This document shows, in pieces, positions 45,543-57,122 of a stretch of DNA of 64,000 nt (positions are counted from its first letter, which is position 1; every line of letters starts with the position of its first letter). Source of the DNA: Notamacropus eugenii (taxonomy: Eukaryota > Chordata > Mammalia > Diprotodontia > Macropodidae); assembly GCF_028372415.1 (NCBI RefSeq), contig NC_092873.1:356218128-356282127 (forward strand), given 5' to 3'. The translations under genes and the position numbers were made by a program. The notes under the pieces are model-generated. The model saw only the letters and a list, made by a program, of their open reading frames with translations, made no database searches and was not told the DNA's origin.

Positions 45543-46631
45543 TCATTCTTGTGTTTGAAAGTCAAATTTTCTTTTCAGCTCTGGTCTTTTCATCAAGAAT
45601 ACTTGAAAATCCTCTATTTCATTGAAAGACCATTTTTTCCCCTGAAGTATTATAGTCAGTTTTGCTGGGTAGGTGATTCTTGGTTTTAGTCCTAGTTCCT
45701 TTGACTTCTGGAATATACTGTTCCATGCCCTTCGATCCCTTAATGTAGAGGCTGCTAGATCTTGTGTTATCCTGATTGTATTTCCACAATACTTGAATTG
45801 TTTCTTTCTAGCTGCCTGCAGTATTTTCTCCTTGACCTGGGAACTCTGGAATTTGGCCACAATGTTCCTAGGTGTTTCTCTTTTTGGATCTCTTTCAGGT
45901 GGTGTTCTGTGAATTCCTTGAATATTTATTTTGCCCTCTGGTTCTAGAATCTCAGGGCAGTTTTCCTTGATAATTTCATGAAAGATGATGTCTAGGCTCT
46001 TCTTTTGATCATGGCTTTCAGGTAGTCCCATAATTTTTAAATTGTCTCTCCTGGATCTATTTTCCAGGTCTGTTGTTTTTCCAATGAGATATTTCACATT
46101 ATCTTCCATTTTTCCATTCTTCTCTCTTTGTTCTGTGATTTCTTGGTTTTGCATAAAGTCATTAGCCTCCATCTCTGCCATTCTAATTTTGAAAGAACTA
46201 TTTTCTTCAGTGAGCTTTTGAATCTCCTTTTCCATTTGGCTAATTCTGCTTTTGAAAGCATTCTTCTCCTCATTGGCCTTTTGAACCTCTTTTGCCAATT
46301 GAGTTAGGCTAGTTTTCAAGGTGTTAATTTCTTTAACATTTTTTTGGGTCTCCCTTAGCAGGGAGCTGATCTGCTGTTCATGCTTTGACTTCATGTCTCT
46401 CATTTCTCTTCCCAGCTTTTCCTCCACCTCTCTAACTTGATTTTCAAAATTCTTTTTGAGCTCTTCCATGGCCTGAGCCCATTGGGTGGGCTGGGACACA
46501 GAAGCCTTGATTTCTGTGTCTTTGCCTGATGGTAAGCATTGTTCTTCCTCATCAGAAAGGAAGGGAGGAAATGCCTGTTCGCCAAGAAAGTAACCTTCTA
46601 TAGTCTTATTTCTTTTCCCTTTTCTGGGCAT
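45543..46631 (-). CDS. Intact half-L1 ORF1 protein (362 aa)
   Basis: An uninterrupted frame of 362 codons starts at ATG 46631. ORF1 proteins of L1 form trimers, bind RNA and chaperone nucleic acid in the retrotransposition particle. Domains seen: a basic N-terminus (MPRKGKRNK), a long coiled coil rich in Lys/Glu/Gln/Leu (about residues 50-185), an RRM-like domain starting NRSRRDNLKIMGLPESHD (about 190-290), and a C-terminal domain with RDRRAWNSIF and LKPRITYPAKLTI. The length is slightly above the 338 aa of human ORF1p. No stop or frameshift is seen, unlike the L1 ORF1 relic at 24300-25046. There is no downstream ORF2. Whether it is transcribed is unknown. Confidence 0.9.
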   Translation of the reverse strand: MPRKGKRNKTIEGYFLGEQAFPPFLSDEEEQCLPSGKDTEIKASVSQPTQWAQAMEELKKNFENQVREVEEKLGREMRDMKSKHEQQISSLLRETQKNVKEINTLKTSLTQLAKEVQKANEEKNAFKSRISQMEKEIQKLTEENSSFKIRMAEMEANDFMQNQEITEQREKNGKMEDNVKYLIGKTTDLENRSRRDNLKIMGLPESHDQKKSLDIIFHEIIKENCPEILEPEGKINIQGIHRTPPERDPKRETPRNIVAKFQSSQVKEKILQAARKKQFKYCGNTIRITQDLAASTLRDRRAWNSIFQKSKELGLKPRITYPAKLTIILQGKKWSFNEIEDFQVFLMKRPELKRKFDFQTQE

Positions 46632-47477
46632 TTTCCCAGCCAGTGACTTGACCTCTGAATATTTTCCTCACACCCACCTCACCTCCTGATCCTCCCAGCC
46701 CGTGTTTGTTGTCTGAGATTCAAATGCTGCTTCCAGCCTCAGGGCTTTTGGCGGGGGCAGGGCTGCTATTCAGTATGAGATTATGTTCTGGTGCTGAGAT
46801 CGGGGCAGGGCCACCTCTCAGGCTCAGTTCCCTCAGGGGGTTTATGCACAGACCTTCCGCAATGGATTCAGGCTCCCGCCCGCTTGGGGAGCCCCTGTCT
46901 GCAGCCGCCTCTCAGCTTTTACCTCCCGGGGGGGGGCCTGTATTATGGGGGCACCCCACTCCCCTCTCGACCCGCCAAAGAGACTCTCTCACCCACCCCT
47001 GTCACCTGTGGGTGGAGGGACTTGTGCGGCCGCTGGAGATCCCGTCCCTGAAGCCTGCTCGGATCTGTTTCTCTCGGTGCAGCAGCCGTGGCCGCAGCAG
47101 GTCTGGGCTGGGCTTTGTGTCTGCAGCGCGACGGACCTTTTGCGAGAGGTTTGCAGATCCCTCTGTGGGTGGAGGGACCCGCGTGGCCGCTGGAGATCCT
47201 GTCTGTGAAGCCTGCTCGGATCTTTTCCTCTCGGTGCCGCGGCCGCGGCAGGGCTGCACTCAGCTCCCAGTCCCGGCACCCAGTCAGCAGCGCGAAGGAC
47301 CCCCCCGCGAGAGGTTTGCCCGTCTCTCTGGAACAGAAATCTCCCTCGCTCCAATGTTCCGTGGCCTCTGGGTGCGGAATTCGCCGTGAGTTACTTCCCT
47401 GTAGCCATTCTATGGGTTGTGGGTTCAGAGCTATGTGTATGTGCGTCTTTCTACTCCGCCATCTTGGCTCCGCCCCC
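46632..47477 (-). promoter_or_regulatory. GC-rich half-L1 5' UTR with tandem monomers
   Basis: It is CpG-rich compared with the AT-rich surroundings. Two monomers of about 157 bp start at 47007 and 47164 (both tgtgggtggagggac ... gaagcctgctcggatct ... gcgagaggtttgc), with a possible partial third on the left. Monomeric 5' UTRs act as internal promoters in rodent L1. The same role here is inferred. Confidence 0.75.
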
Positions 47478-47493
47478 CAAAGTGGATTTCTTT
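47478..47493. repeat. Right target-site duplication of half-L1
   Basis: CAAAGTGGATTTCTTT, identical to the left copy. Confidence 0.95.
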
Positions 47494-47569
47494 GGCTTGA
47501 ATTAGTGGGCTTGCTGGTTTACAGCAATGAGAGTGCTTGGATTATTTCATTTTATGTGTTAAGTATCTG

Positions 47570-47826
47570 GTGTTCAGTCTTTTTTTTTAGTCATGTTCCA
47601 CTCTCCATGACCCCATTTGGGGTAATCTTGGCAAAGGTACTGGAGTGGTTTGCCATTTTCTTCTCTGGCTCATTTTAGAGATGAGGAAGCTGAGGCAAAC
47701 AGGTTGAAGTGACTTGCCCAAGGTCACACAGCTAGTAAAAGTGTTTGAGGCCAGAATTGAACTCAAGATGACTCTTCCTGCCTCCAGTCCCTGAACTCTG
47801 TGCACTATGGCTCCACCTAGCCTCCC
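47570..47826 (-). mobile_element. Marsupial SINE, near full length
   Basis: Inverted order from 'ctccatgaccccatttgggg' to 'ctccacctagcctccc'. Confidence 0.92.
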
Positions 47827-49554
47827 ATGTTATGTAGATACCATAAACACAATTGGGGGCCCTGCTCCAAGTCAAGGTCAAAAGGAACATTTAAGGCCCC
47901 AATGGTAAATGAACATTTCACTTGGAGACAGTCTTTAATTTACATCCACTTAAGAGAACATAAACAAGTAGAGACATAACTAATAAATTTTTTATGCTGG
48001 GGGCAGGTGGCAGGAAATGTGTGCCCTCACAGGCTACTGGGAAGCGGCTGCATGGGTGGAGTGCCAGGGAGGAGTTCCATTTGGGAACCCAGGAGGGTTA
48101 AGAAGTGGGTCATCTGGTAGCTTAAGATCATAGGAACAGGGCTTTAGACTTGCAGTGCACTTTGGAGATCTGAGTCTGTCTTCATTTCATAGACAAGGAA
48201 ACTGAGACAGATAGAGAATAAATGATTTCCCCAGGGGCACATAACTAGTAAGTTTCTGAGTCAGGACTTGAACCCAGGCTTTCCTGCCATCAAATCTAGT
48301 ACCCTTACCACCAATTCATGCTGCTTTTGTATTCTCTATGCTCATTATTCTTCTTAAGTAGGTACCAAGCTTGCTGCAAAAAGACTGTGAGTGCTATCAA
48401 TGACCTCTAAATTACAATGCCCAATAACAAATAATGATAAATACATTTCAGTGCCCTGGGGCAAAGTTCCAGTGGGAATGTTATGATTCTGTAAATGGGG
48501 AGCAGGGGTTTTTTCCAGCCCTTTTATAGATCTGACCTGAATCATTATTATCTAGAGGAACTTGTCAATTGAAACCTTGTTAGATTGATGGTCCCAGATT
48601 TAGCCTTCACTCAAGCCTTACTTGACTTTCAAACTATTTTTGACTCAAGGACAAGTTGGTGAGGGTAGAGGTTGCAGCTTCTGAAACTCTTAGGAGCATC
48701 ATCTCTGCTGAGCACCTTTGCTTGATTTGTGTGGTGGCGAGCCTTGTCTCTCTGTTTAGCTCTAACAATAAAAACCACTCACTGGGTATGGGTTTTACAT
48801 GACATTTAGAATGCCATTTCTGGCATTTTAGATGATTTATACATTCCAGTCCTTTGCAACCACCAAAACTGACTGTTCTCTGCCTGTGGTTACTATCTTG
48901 TTTTTGCATAAAAAGCTATCAGCCGGGAATTTCCCTTTGCAAAGCGTTGTTTTTTTCCTCAATAGCTGTTCAAAGGGGCATGAAAAAGGGGCTCGTTTGG
49001 GGAGGGTAAAGGAGGAAGAAAACATGAAGCAGCCAGCTCAAGTTGTTGGTTTGTCTTCATGTCTTAGAGAGTTCTTAATAGGGATAGGGCTTGTATTCAG
49101 TACCATTGGATTGATACATAAATGACGCCCAAATGGGAAATTTATAAAGCACTTAGCACAGTGCCTAGCACATAGTAAACATTTAATAAATGTGTATTCT
49201 TTTCCCTTCCCCTCCTACATCATACAGTTTATTCTTTTGAAGTGATATAAGATCATTACCGGATAAGGCTGTGGTGAACTGACCTGGCCTGTAGAAAGGT
49301 TCCTCCATTCCTCATACAGTCAGCCACCTTCTAAAGCTTTATTAATTATGATCAAGGCCTATCATGAACCCAGAACATTCCCTGGGGACAGGTGATGAAT
49401 CAGGCTGTTCTCTGTTCCTCACAGATTCAATCTGTTGCCATCAATGAGGGTTGACTGAGCCTTTGCAATCTGAAGCCTTGGAGGGTCCTGTCACACCAAG
49501 ACACCAGAAGAGTGCTCTTGTACCCTAGCATCCAAGAAACGTCCATAGGCCAGT
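47827..49554. other. No gene; two SINE-derived pieces
   Basis: A minus-strand CORE-like piece lies at 48115-48325 ('tagacaaggaaactgagaca', 'aggacttgaacccaggcttt'). A CORE-SINE 3' end lies at 49140-49195 ('agcacttagcacagtgccta'). The rest shows nothing recognisable. Frames up to 97 codons have no supporting features. Confidence 0.5.
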
Positions 49555-49985
49555 CTTGCCCAAGATACTAGCTGTGTGATCCTGGGCAAGTCACTTCACA
49601 CCTGTCTGCCTCAGTTTTCACATCTGTAAAATGGGGATAGTAGCACCCACCTCCCATCTTTGCCATGAGGATCAAGTAATATAACATATGTAAAGGCCCT
49701 GTCAAATCTTAAAGTACAAAATAATTGCTAACTGTAATAATAATAGCTACCATTTATACAATACTTTAAGATTTGCAAAGCGCTTTACATATATTAACTC
49801 CTTTTATCTTCATGATGACCTTGGGAGGTGGGTCCTACTATTATGTACATTTTATAGATGGGGAAACAGAAGCAGAGGTGAAGTGACTTCCCCAGGGTCA
49901 CACAGCTAGTAAGTGCCTGGGGATGGATTTGAACTGCGGTCTTATTGACTCCAGGTCCAGTGTTTTATCCACTGGGTTACCTGGG
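49555..49985. mobile_element. CORE-SINE pair, (+) then (-)
   Basis: A plus-strand MIR-like element (49555-49735) abuts a minus-strand MIR3-like element (49738-49985; 'ataatagctaccatttatac' to 'ggttacctggg'). Confidence 0.88.
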
Positions 49986-51119
49986 CCAGAGGACTGAAGG
50001 CCCACTGTGCTGGGTAGTTTCTCTGTGAATAGATGATCACTTGTCTGATATACTAGGAATTCCTTTTATTTACTGATGGGACCAGATGGCTATGGAGGTC
50101 ATTTCTAACTCTCAAATTATGTGATTCTGTGACTCATGGATGCACTTGGACAAGAAATGCAAAGTACGAGAAGAGATGGATGGGTTGTAATTTGTACTAG
50201 TGAAAGGAATGCCCACACTGGACAGGCCCAGGGTCTTACCAATGTAAAACATTTACCATCTTAGTATCTTGGATTGGGCACCAAATGAATGTAGGGGACA
50301 GCTTTCTGAACCGCTTTTCTCCAGAGAGACTAAACACCTGCTTTATTCCATGGTGCTTAGAGAACTGAATTTTGTGAGTGAATTGAACTTAATTCTTAGC
50401 TATGAGAAGGGCAGAAAACCCAGGTTGCCTCATCCTCTGGCAAATATGGGACAAAACTGAAGAAATTAAGTATTTTCATAACCCCAACTTACTACATAGA
50501 ATAAATAGTTTTCATATGCAGCTTTTGTTATTAAAGCTTTAAACTGCACTAAGACTTTTGTACACCTCAGTTATAAATTTCATGTTTAATATTTCAGAGG
50601 GTAATGCAGTGCAGAGATCATTGGATTTGAAAACAGTGGACCCAGGTGCAAAGTCTAGCTCTGATGCTTCCCACCTGTATGACCTTCAGTAAATTATTTC
50701 ATCTAAGACTGCTTTTTTCTTCTATAAAATGAAGGGAGTTGGCCTCTAGATGTCTAAGGTGCATCCCAACTCTAAAGCAATGGTCTGATTTAATTTTTAA
50801 TTTAATTTTTTGAAGAGGGGGAAGAAAGAATAAAGTTGCATCATCTTGCAAACAGTTTGGGAAACAAAGGAACTTACCTGGCCCTTGGATTCCTAGTCAG
50901 AATAATGTGGCCAAAGGAAAAAGACCATAAATAACAGTGCCTTGTACAGTTTCAAGGGTGCCAGTCTTTCCCAGGTAGAGTGTAAGGCAGGGGCTACCTT
51001 ATATGGGAGATTTCTGTTCAACTCTTCTGTCAACAAGAATCTGAAGGACAGGCTGGAAAATTCGAAAAAGGTATATTGATTCAGAGTGGCATGGTTATCA
51101 AACACATCAAACACCCCTA
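49986..51119. other. No gene; CORE-SINE piece at 50595-50790
   Basis: Unassigned DNA apart from a diverged plus-strand CORE-SINE ('tgtatgaccttcagtaaatt', 'ataaaatgaagggagttggc'). Confidence 0.5.
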
Positions 51120-51335
51120 AAGAGGGGGTGCAGGATTTCGAGGTAGAAAGACCTGCAATCAAATCCAACCACAATTACTAGATGTGTGACCCTGGATAAG
51201 TTGTTTAACTTCTGCCTCAGTTTCCTCTTCTATAAAATGGGGATAAGAATAGCGCCTACCTTCTAGAGCTTTTGTGAGGATCACATTGTAAAGTGCTTTG
51301 CAAACCTTAAAATACTATAATAAATTATTATTACA
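51120..51335 (+). mobile_element. CORE-SINE (MIR-like)
   Basis: Core 'atgtgtgaccctggataagt' and 3' part 'gagcttttgtgaggatcaca'. Confidence 0.88.
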
Positions 51336-51520
51336 AAAATATTATTGTTAGAGAAGCTAACTAAAGCAGTCACTGAATTATCTGGAAAGGTAAGATAAGC
51401 CAACATACCCACTAAGCTAAAAACATGACATTACAAAAACTTTCAGAAATTAAAAAAAACAACTTTCTGCTGTTTTCTGCAATATTTTATTTTAAACATT
51501 TTTATTGATCTTTTGTTTTT

Positions 51521-51736
51521 ATAATAATAGCTAGCATTTAGATAACACTTCAATATTTCCAAAGTACTTTTACATGTGTTATCTCATTTGAGCCTTACAA
51601 CCAACCATTCTGAGAGGTGGGTGCTATTATCCTCATTTTACAGACTTGCTCAGTATCACACAGCTGTCTGAGGCAAGATTTGAACTAGGTCTGCCTGACT
51701 CAAATCCAGCCTTCATTTGCTCTGCCATCTAGCTGG
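51521..51736 (-). mobile_element. CORE-SINE (MIR3-like)
   Basis: 'ataatagctagcatttagat' to 'ctctgccatctagctgg', with an internal deletion around the core. Confidence 0.88.
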
Positions 51737-52299
51737 TTAATTTGATTAATTTTTAATACAACTTCTGAGGTGCTTTTTGACTCTGAGGTCTTATGCTTCT
51801 GTGATAACAACATGAAAATTAATAACAGCTTTAGGGACACAAAGATAAAAGAAAGGGAGGGATAAATAGACTCAAAGTTTGCCTTGACTCCTAGAGAACT
51901 AATTATGATTTCATCATTTTTTCTTTTGAAAAATTTACACTAAGTGACTGTAGGCCAGGTTGTTTATTTGCAAAGATGTCATGTTGTTTAACAGGCAGGT
52001 TGTTAGGAACTGATTGTTGATCTTCCAGGGAACAAGGTAAAACGTGTGCACTTGCTGAAACTTGGTGGAGGGAATGAACATGCATGGCGGGGTGTAGTTT
52101 GGGGTGGAGGAGGTGGTAGGGTTTCTACAGTGAGGATTTAAATATAATTCACATTTTGTGGGAGAAACCAAAGATTCGTCCTAATAATTACTGGCAAGAG
52201 GAATCCATGGAATAAGCTTTGTAAATATGCAGAAATTCACATAAACTTTCAGAGATGCCAACCAGTCAGTGGTGGAGCCAAAGTTAAGTGCCTACTTTA
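51737..52299. other. No gene seen
   Basis: AT-rich unassigned sequence without repeat cores. Confidence 0.4.
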
Positions 52300-52995
52300 A
52301 GGCAGCTGGTGACACAGCAAATAGAACTCTAGGCTTGGAGTCAGAAGACCTGAGTTCAAATCCAGCCACAGACACTTATTAGCTGTGTGAAATTGCTTAT
52401 TCAACCTCTCAGTGCTCTAGATAATTCTAAGACTATAAGGTGAAAGAAAGTTGTGACCTGCCCTGGTAGAATTCTTCAACTGAAACTCCTTACACAAATG
52501 AAATCACAGATAGCCCTATAATCATAATTTTCAGGTTTTTAGGAAGCAAGTCCCCTAGTTTGGCATCACAATCAGTCACTCAAGTTGCAGGTCAATTTTG
52601 GGCCCAGGCAAGTTTATAGGGGAGTTTTGGACAAGACAGACCACCACTGTTTGGAGGCTGGTTAGGGATATCTTTGTAATCAATGCCTCTCTCCACACCT
52701 GTATGAAACAGTCTTCCACATACCATGTCCTTTTCAATGAGAACATACAAGCAGAGTTCAGAGATCCTGCTAAGTCTGATGCTACATTGTCTGAATTGGA
52801 AGGAATCTTGGAAGCCAGCTGGTTATACCCATACCTGAACAGGAATTATCTATCACAGCACAGGCTCCTCTCCTGAGGGTTCCCAGTCTAGAGGATTAGA
52901 ATATTGGAAGGATGGAAACAAGAATTTATATTAAGGGCCTGCTCTGTGCCAGGTACTGCACTAAGTGCTTGGCAGATATTTTGATATTTGATCTC
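52300..52995. other. SINE head (+), unassigned DNA, L2-like piece
   Basis: A SINE lacking its 3' half lies at 52300-52440 ('gcagctggtgacacagcaaa', 'ttattagctgtgtgaaattg'). An inverted L2-like 3' end lies at 52915-52995 ('ctctgtgccaggtactgcac'). Nothing is recognised between them. Confidence 0.6.
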
Positions 52996-53262
52996 ATTTG
53001 GACAAGAAAACAAACCAAAACATTTACATATGAAAGTTTTATATACCATCATAACCTTCTTTTAGCTGGGAATGTGTGCTGGGTTTCTATTTCAGTTATT
53101 TCTTTCCTCTGTGGAGACTCGAGTAATGCCTCTGGTAATGCCTTAGGTTTCATCGTCTCAGAAAAAGGAGACAAGAAAGCTTTGTTCTAACTTCAATGAC
53201 TGGTAGTTGCTGCGCAAAACACCCCATATATTGAGATCTGTAGTTATGCCATTGTCACCAGT

Positions 53263-54215
53263 AGGGGCAGCTAGGTGGCACCATAGTGCAGAGGCCAGGG
53301 CCTGGAGTCAGGAAGGCTTATCTTCCTGAGTTGAAATCTGGTCTCAAGACACTTGCTAGCATAACCCTAGGCTAGTCACTTGTAAGGTGGATTTTAGCGT
53401 AAGGTGAATTTTAGTGTGTGCAAGGTAGATTTTTGTTATTCCTTCTTAGAGTTTAGTTTCCCAGGATCCATAGCCATAACAATCTCTTGTTCCCAGATAT
53501 TGGATAGGAGTTTTCAAGATTATGGTTCAAAACATCTCTACCATGATTGTGCAGCATTAAATAATGACCATACAAACGTTTGTGCTTAAATTGTAAATAT
53601 CCATTGCGACTGCACAGTGAGATACAGGGATGAGGTATTGGAGGCTATTGCTGGCAACAGGCCTTGTCTGTTGCCCTTTCAAGCAAATGGGCACTGGTCA
53701 GTGAGTGGGAACCCTTAGGGCTGAATGCACAAGCTGGAATGCTGTGCTTGCCTTGATTGGCCCCCATCAAGGCTTGGGGGGAACCTGTTTGCCTCAACTG
53801 GCCCCCACTGAGACTTGAGGGGACTGAGGGGAAGTACAAGTTGTGCCTGTCTTGATTGACCCCACTGAGAACTAGGGGTAGCTGCTTCCCCTTCCATTGG
53901 CCCCTGCAAGAAAGGTGATTAGAGAATGCTGCAGGAGTTGGTGCTCCCATTATCAGCAACCCTCTTGTGAGAAGACTAGACTAAAAGTATTATAATTAAC
54001 CCTTCCAAAACTGTCTTCCTGTCTGCCAGAACCAGAATGAACCTACCTACTAGTAGCCCTCCTGTGTGCTGTTATGTCTTATATCACATATCATTGCCTC
54101 AGTTTTCTCATCTATAAAATGAGATGGAGAAGTAGTAAACCGCTCCAGTTTCTTTGCCAAGAAAATCCCAAATGGGGTCATGAAGAGCGGGACAGGCCTG
54201 AATGTCACCAAACAC
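53263..54215 (+). mobile_element. Marsupial SINE split by a solo LTR
   Basis: The 5' part 53263-53380 ends 'aggctagtcact'. The 3' part resumes at 54084 with 'tcacatatcattgcctcagt' and ends near 'ggtcatgaagagcgggacag'. Confidence 0.92.
53381..54083 (+). repeat. Solo LTR, family A copy 3 (about 703 bp)
   Basis: Opens TGTAAGGTGGATTTTAG and closes near GTCTTATA. The flanks tcact/tcaca give a 4-5 bp target duplication. It is the reverse orientation of the copies at 14887-15580 and 38956-39590, with the same block order. The TATA and polyadenylation motifs are more mutated here. Confidence 0.85.
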
Positions 54216-54938
54216 AAGTTCTGGGCAAAAGGCTACGTGGAGGTGATTGATTGTAAGGACCAGACCTAGATTTGAGGACTGACTTCTGAGCCTGGGTTAC
54301 ATTGGGGGAAGCATTCACATCTAGATGCTTATTTTGTGAAGGCCTCCTTTGCAATGCCAATTACTCAATACAGTGCCTAATTTTCAGTGTTTAATGAGCA
54401 GCTACCTTTCCAAGGCAGAGTACCTTGTACTTCTGCCTGCTCGTCAGACTTTTGAGTAGACCAGTATTTTGCCTGTAACAGTTTTGGAACAATCTTAACA
54501 TTTAATAACAACATACAATAATAATTTTGATACACTTCATCCCAAGAACTGCTTGTCAGCAGTTAGGAAAAAGTAAATCTTTGCCCTCAAACTGACAATG
54601 AAAAATATCTGATTGCAGATCAGTCAAGAATACATCTCTAAGGGGTATAAAGTAAAAGATACCCATTTTCTTGGTGGTCTGTGGGCTATTTTGTTCCTTT
54701 CTAGTCATATCTCTAAGAAAGGTGATCCAGTTGCTTGCTGATAAGACACTTCCTTCATACAAATGTTCCTGAATTGCAAGGAATGAAACTAAGCTGTATT
54801 TTTGCACGTGTTAACCCACATATTAAAAACACCACTTGAAAGATCAAAACATTTTATTACATTTGAAATTTTAAAAAGAAACATGTCATTGGATATGCCA
54901 ATATTTAATAAGTTTCCTTTTCATGAAGGAGATTCATT
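54216..54938. other. No gene seen
   Basis: Unassigned AT-rich sequence. Confidence 0.4.
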
Positions 54939-54944
54939 ATATAC

Positions 54945-55559
54945 TGTTGGGGGTGGAAGCTCAATTCCATGTGGACAGTCTCGGGTGGGTAAAGGTGGGA
55001 ACTTCTAAATCTTAGAGTTCTCATGAGGCCCCCCAGAAAACAGCAGGGAATCGAGGAGTGAGACCGAGCTATCTCGTGTATTTCTGCCTCTTCCCGTGAG
55101 AAACGTGATGGGAGGAGCATCCCTGCCCTCAAGACTGACCCGGATCTGGGCACACCTATTGTTATCTAACAGGCACGGTATTCAGGTGCAAACTACACGG
55201 CCGGAGAGCTTAATTAGGGTCAGGAAAGCCTGAAGGCACTCTTAGCGTGGGAGGGGCCCTTACAGGACAGAAGGCCCCTCTTCCCTTTTCCTCTCTTCGC
55301 TCTCCCTTCCCCCTCTCTCCCCACTTCCACTTCTGGTTTCATTCCCTCACTGTAAGATCTTTGCCTCCTTGGGAGATTTCTCTCTCTCTCCTAAGGAAGA
55401 ATTCCCCCTGCACATGTAACCAAGACCCTGAATAAAGCCTAACCCTTGTTCGACTCCGGAAAGTCTCTTCTCTCATACGTTTATCCGGTTTGGCCAGCCG
55501 AAGACCTGCGATATAGGTAAGGTAAGACTCGGGTAGCCCTCAGGCCTCTAGGCCTGGCA
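54945..55559 (+). repeat. Solo LTR (615 bp) with exact 6-bp target duplication
   Basis: TGTTGGGGGTGGAAGC opens the element and GGCCTGGCA closes it. ATATAC flanks it exactly on both sides (54939-54944 and 55560-55565). A polyadenylation signal AATAAA lies at 55431-55436, followed by a ~120-bp R/U5. A CT-rich stretch precedes it (55275-55395). A six-base duplication is typical of class II (beta-like) retroviruses. The element is GC-richer than its surroundings. Confidence 0.9.
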
Positions 55560-55565
55560 ATATAC

Positions 55566-56788
55566 TGTCTCAAGTCTAATAGTTTCCATGAAGTTTTATT
55601 ATCAAAAAGAGGCTCTGACCTAAGGAAACCTGCAGCTTAAAGGTTTAATTTTAATACAATTTCACGATTGTATCCTGTGATCTAAAAAAAAAAAATTCAA
55701 TGGATAACTCCCAGCTGATTACTTTGAAATAGGCTATTTGCTTCAGGAAGCCTGCTTATTCTACATACACACAAATGTCTGTTATGTCATCAGTGTGGGA
55801 AACTCCCAATAAGGGACTCCCTCTTGCAAAACAGATTAGTTTCAACCTCTCTAACTTAGGTTAAGTCCTAGGGAATTACCTCAGCTTCTAATGGTGAAGA
55901 GACTTGTCCAGAGTCAAACAGCTAATCATTGTCAGAGGCTGTAATGAAATCTAGATCCCTCTGGATCCAAGCCCAACCCTCTGTCCACTGTACCACTAGG
56001 CCTCTTTAGTCTATATAATGCACTTTAAATTGTCTTAGTTTGGGATCTTCTCCATCTTTGGAATGTTTAATTAAAAAAAAAGTAGTTGAACTAACTGTAT
56101 CAACTAACTAAAAATGGATGATGTTCATTCCCATGACATGAAATCTGGATGACTTAGAGTGAACCATAGGACATGTTTTTCATGTCCCTGTGGAGCAACC
56201 TATTTCACTAACCTGTTGCCTATGGGGATAGTCAGTAGATCAACAAGGCCCAGGGGCAGGAGGTGAGGCCACTCAGTACCTGTGCCGCTCATATCTGAGG
56301 ATACCTCACCTGAGGAGCCAAAACACCAGTGAGCTGTATGTAACATCCAGCTGTGTGTATAAATCCTGCCTCGGCAGAGATAAGCAGGCTAAGGACGCTT
56401 CAATACACTGCTGATAGGAACCAAGAAAGTTTAAAGCTGAGGGCTTGGTAACGACCCAAGTAAAACATGGAAAGGCATCTTTAAGAGTCAAGTTGAGTTG
56501 AGTCTACAGCATTAAAAGTTAATTCTATAAAAAGATGGAAATTCCTTCCATCCACTAAAGTTTTGAGACTTTAAGTAGTTAAGACTAGAAACAAAGTTCG
56601 AAGAAAACAGTGATCTCTACCCGACTGTTGAAGAAAGGCCATTTTACCACTAGGGATATCATAGGTAAGTGGTCCAGTAGTCTTTGGTGATGGACAAAGA
56701 GAGCACATACACAAACCACAAAACGCCATTAAAACTCAAAAACAGTATTTCATTAAAAAAAATAATTCAAAACACATGGAATTCAACA

Positions 56789-56789
<1 letters not shown>
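55566..56789. other. Downstream of SMARCE1; 3' UTR of unknown extent
   Basis: A minus-strand CORE-SINE piece lies at 55890-56005 ('gtccagagtcaaacagctaa'). The SMARCE1 3' UTR must occupy the right part, but no clear polyadenylation signal other than the one overlapping the stop codon stands out. Confidence 0.4.

Positions 56790-57122
<333 letters not shown>

Larger units (their letters stand above)
44539..47477 (-). mobile_element. Complete half-L1 (HAL1-like) retrotransposon
   Basis: The minus-strand 5' end at 47477 reads GGGGGGCGGAGCCAAGATGG, the conserved L1 start. In order come a GC-rich ~846-bp 5' UTR, an intact ORF1, a ~600-bp segment matching the inter-ORF region of the full L1 (compare 44940-45540 with 23640-24300), an L1-type 3' UTR and a poly(A) tail. 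No ORF2 endonuclease or reverse transcriptase sequence is present. Exact 16-bp target duplications show that it inserted as a unit of about 2.94 kb, so the ORF2-less structure existed before insertion. L1-derived elements that keep only ORF1 are known from mammals as HAL1. This one looks young. Confidence 0.88.

Noticed and set aside
46706..47389. 227-codon open frame on the plus strand
   Set aside because: It is antisense to the GC-rich 5' UTR of the half-L1. Its length is explained by low stop frequency in GC-rich DNA, and it has no domain or neighbouring signals.
53645..53959. 104-codon minus-strand frame
   Set aside because: It lies inside solo LTR copy 3 and is not conserved as a frame in the other two copies.
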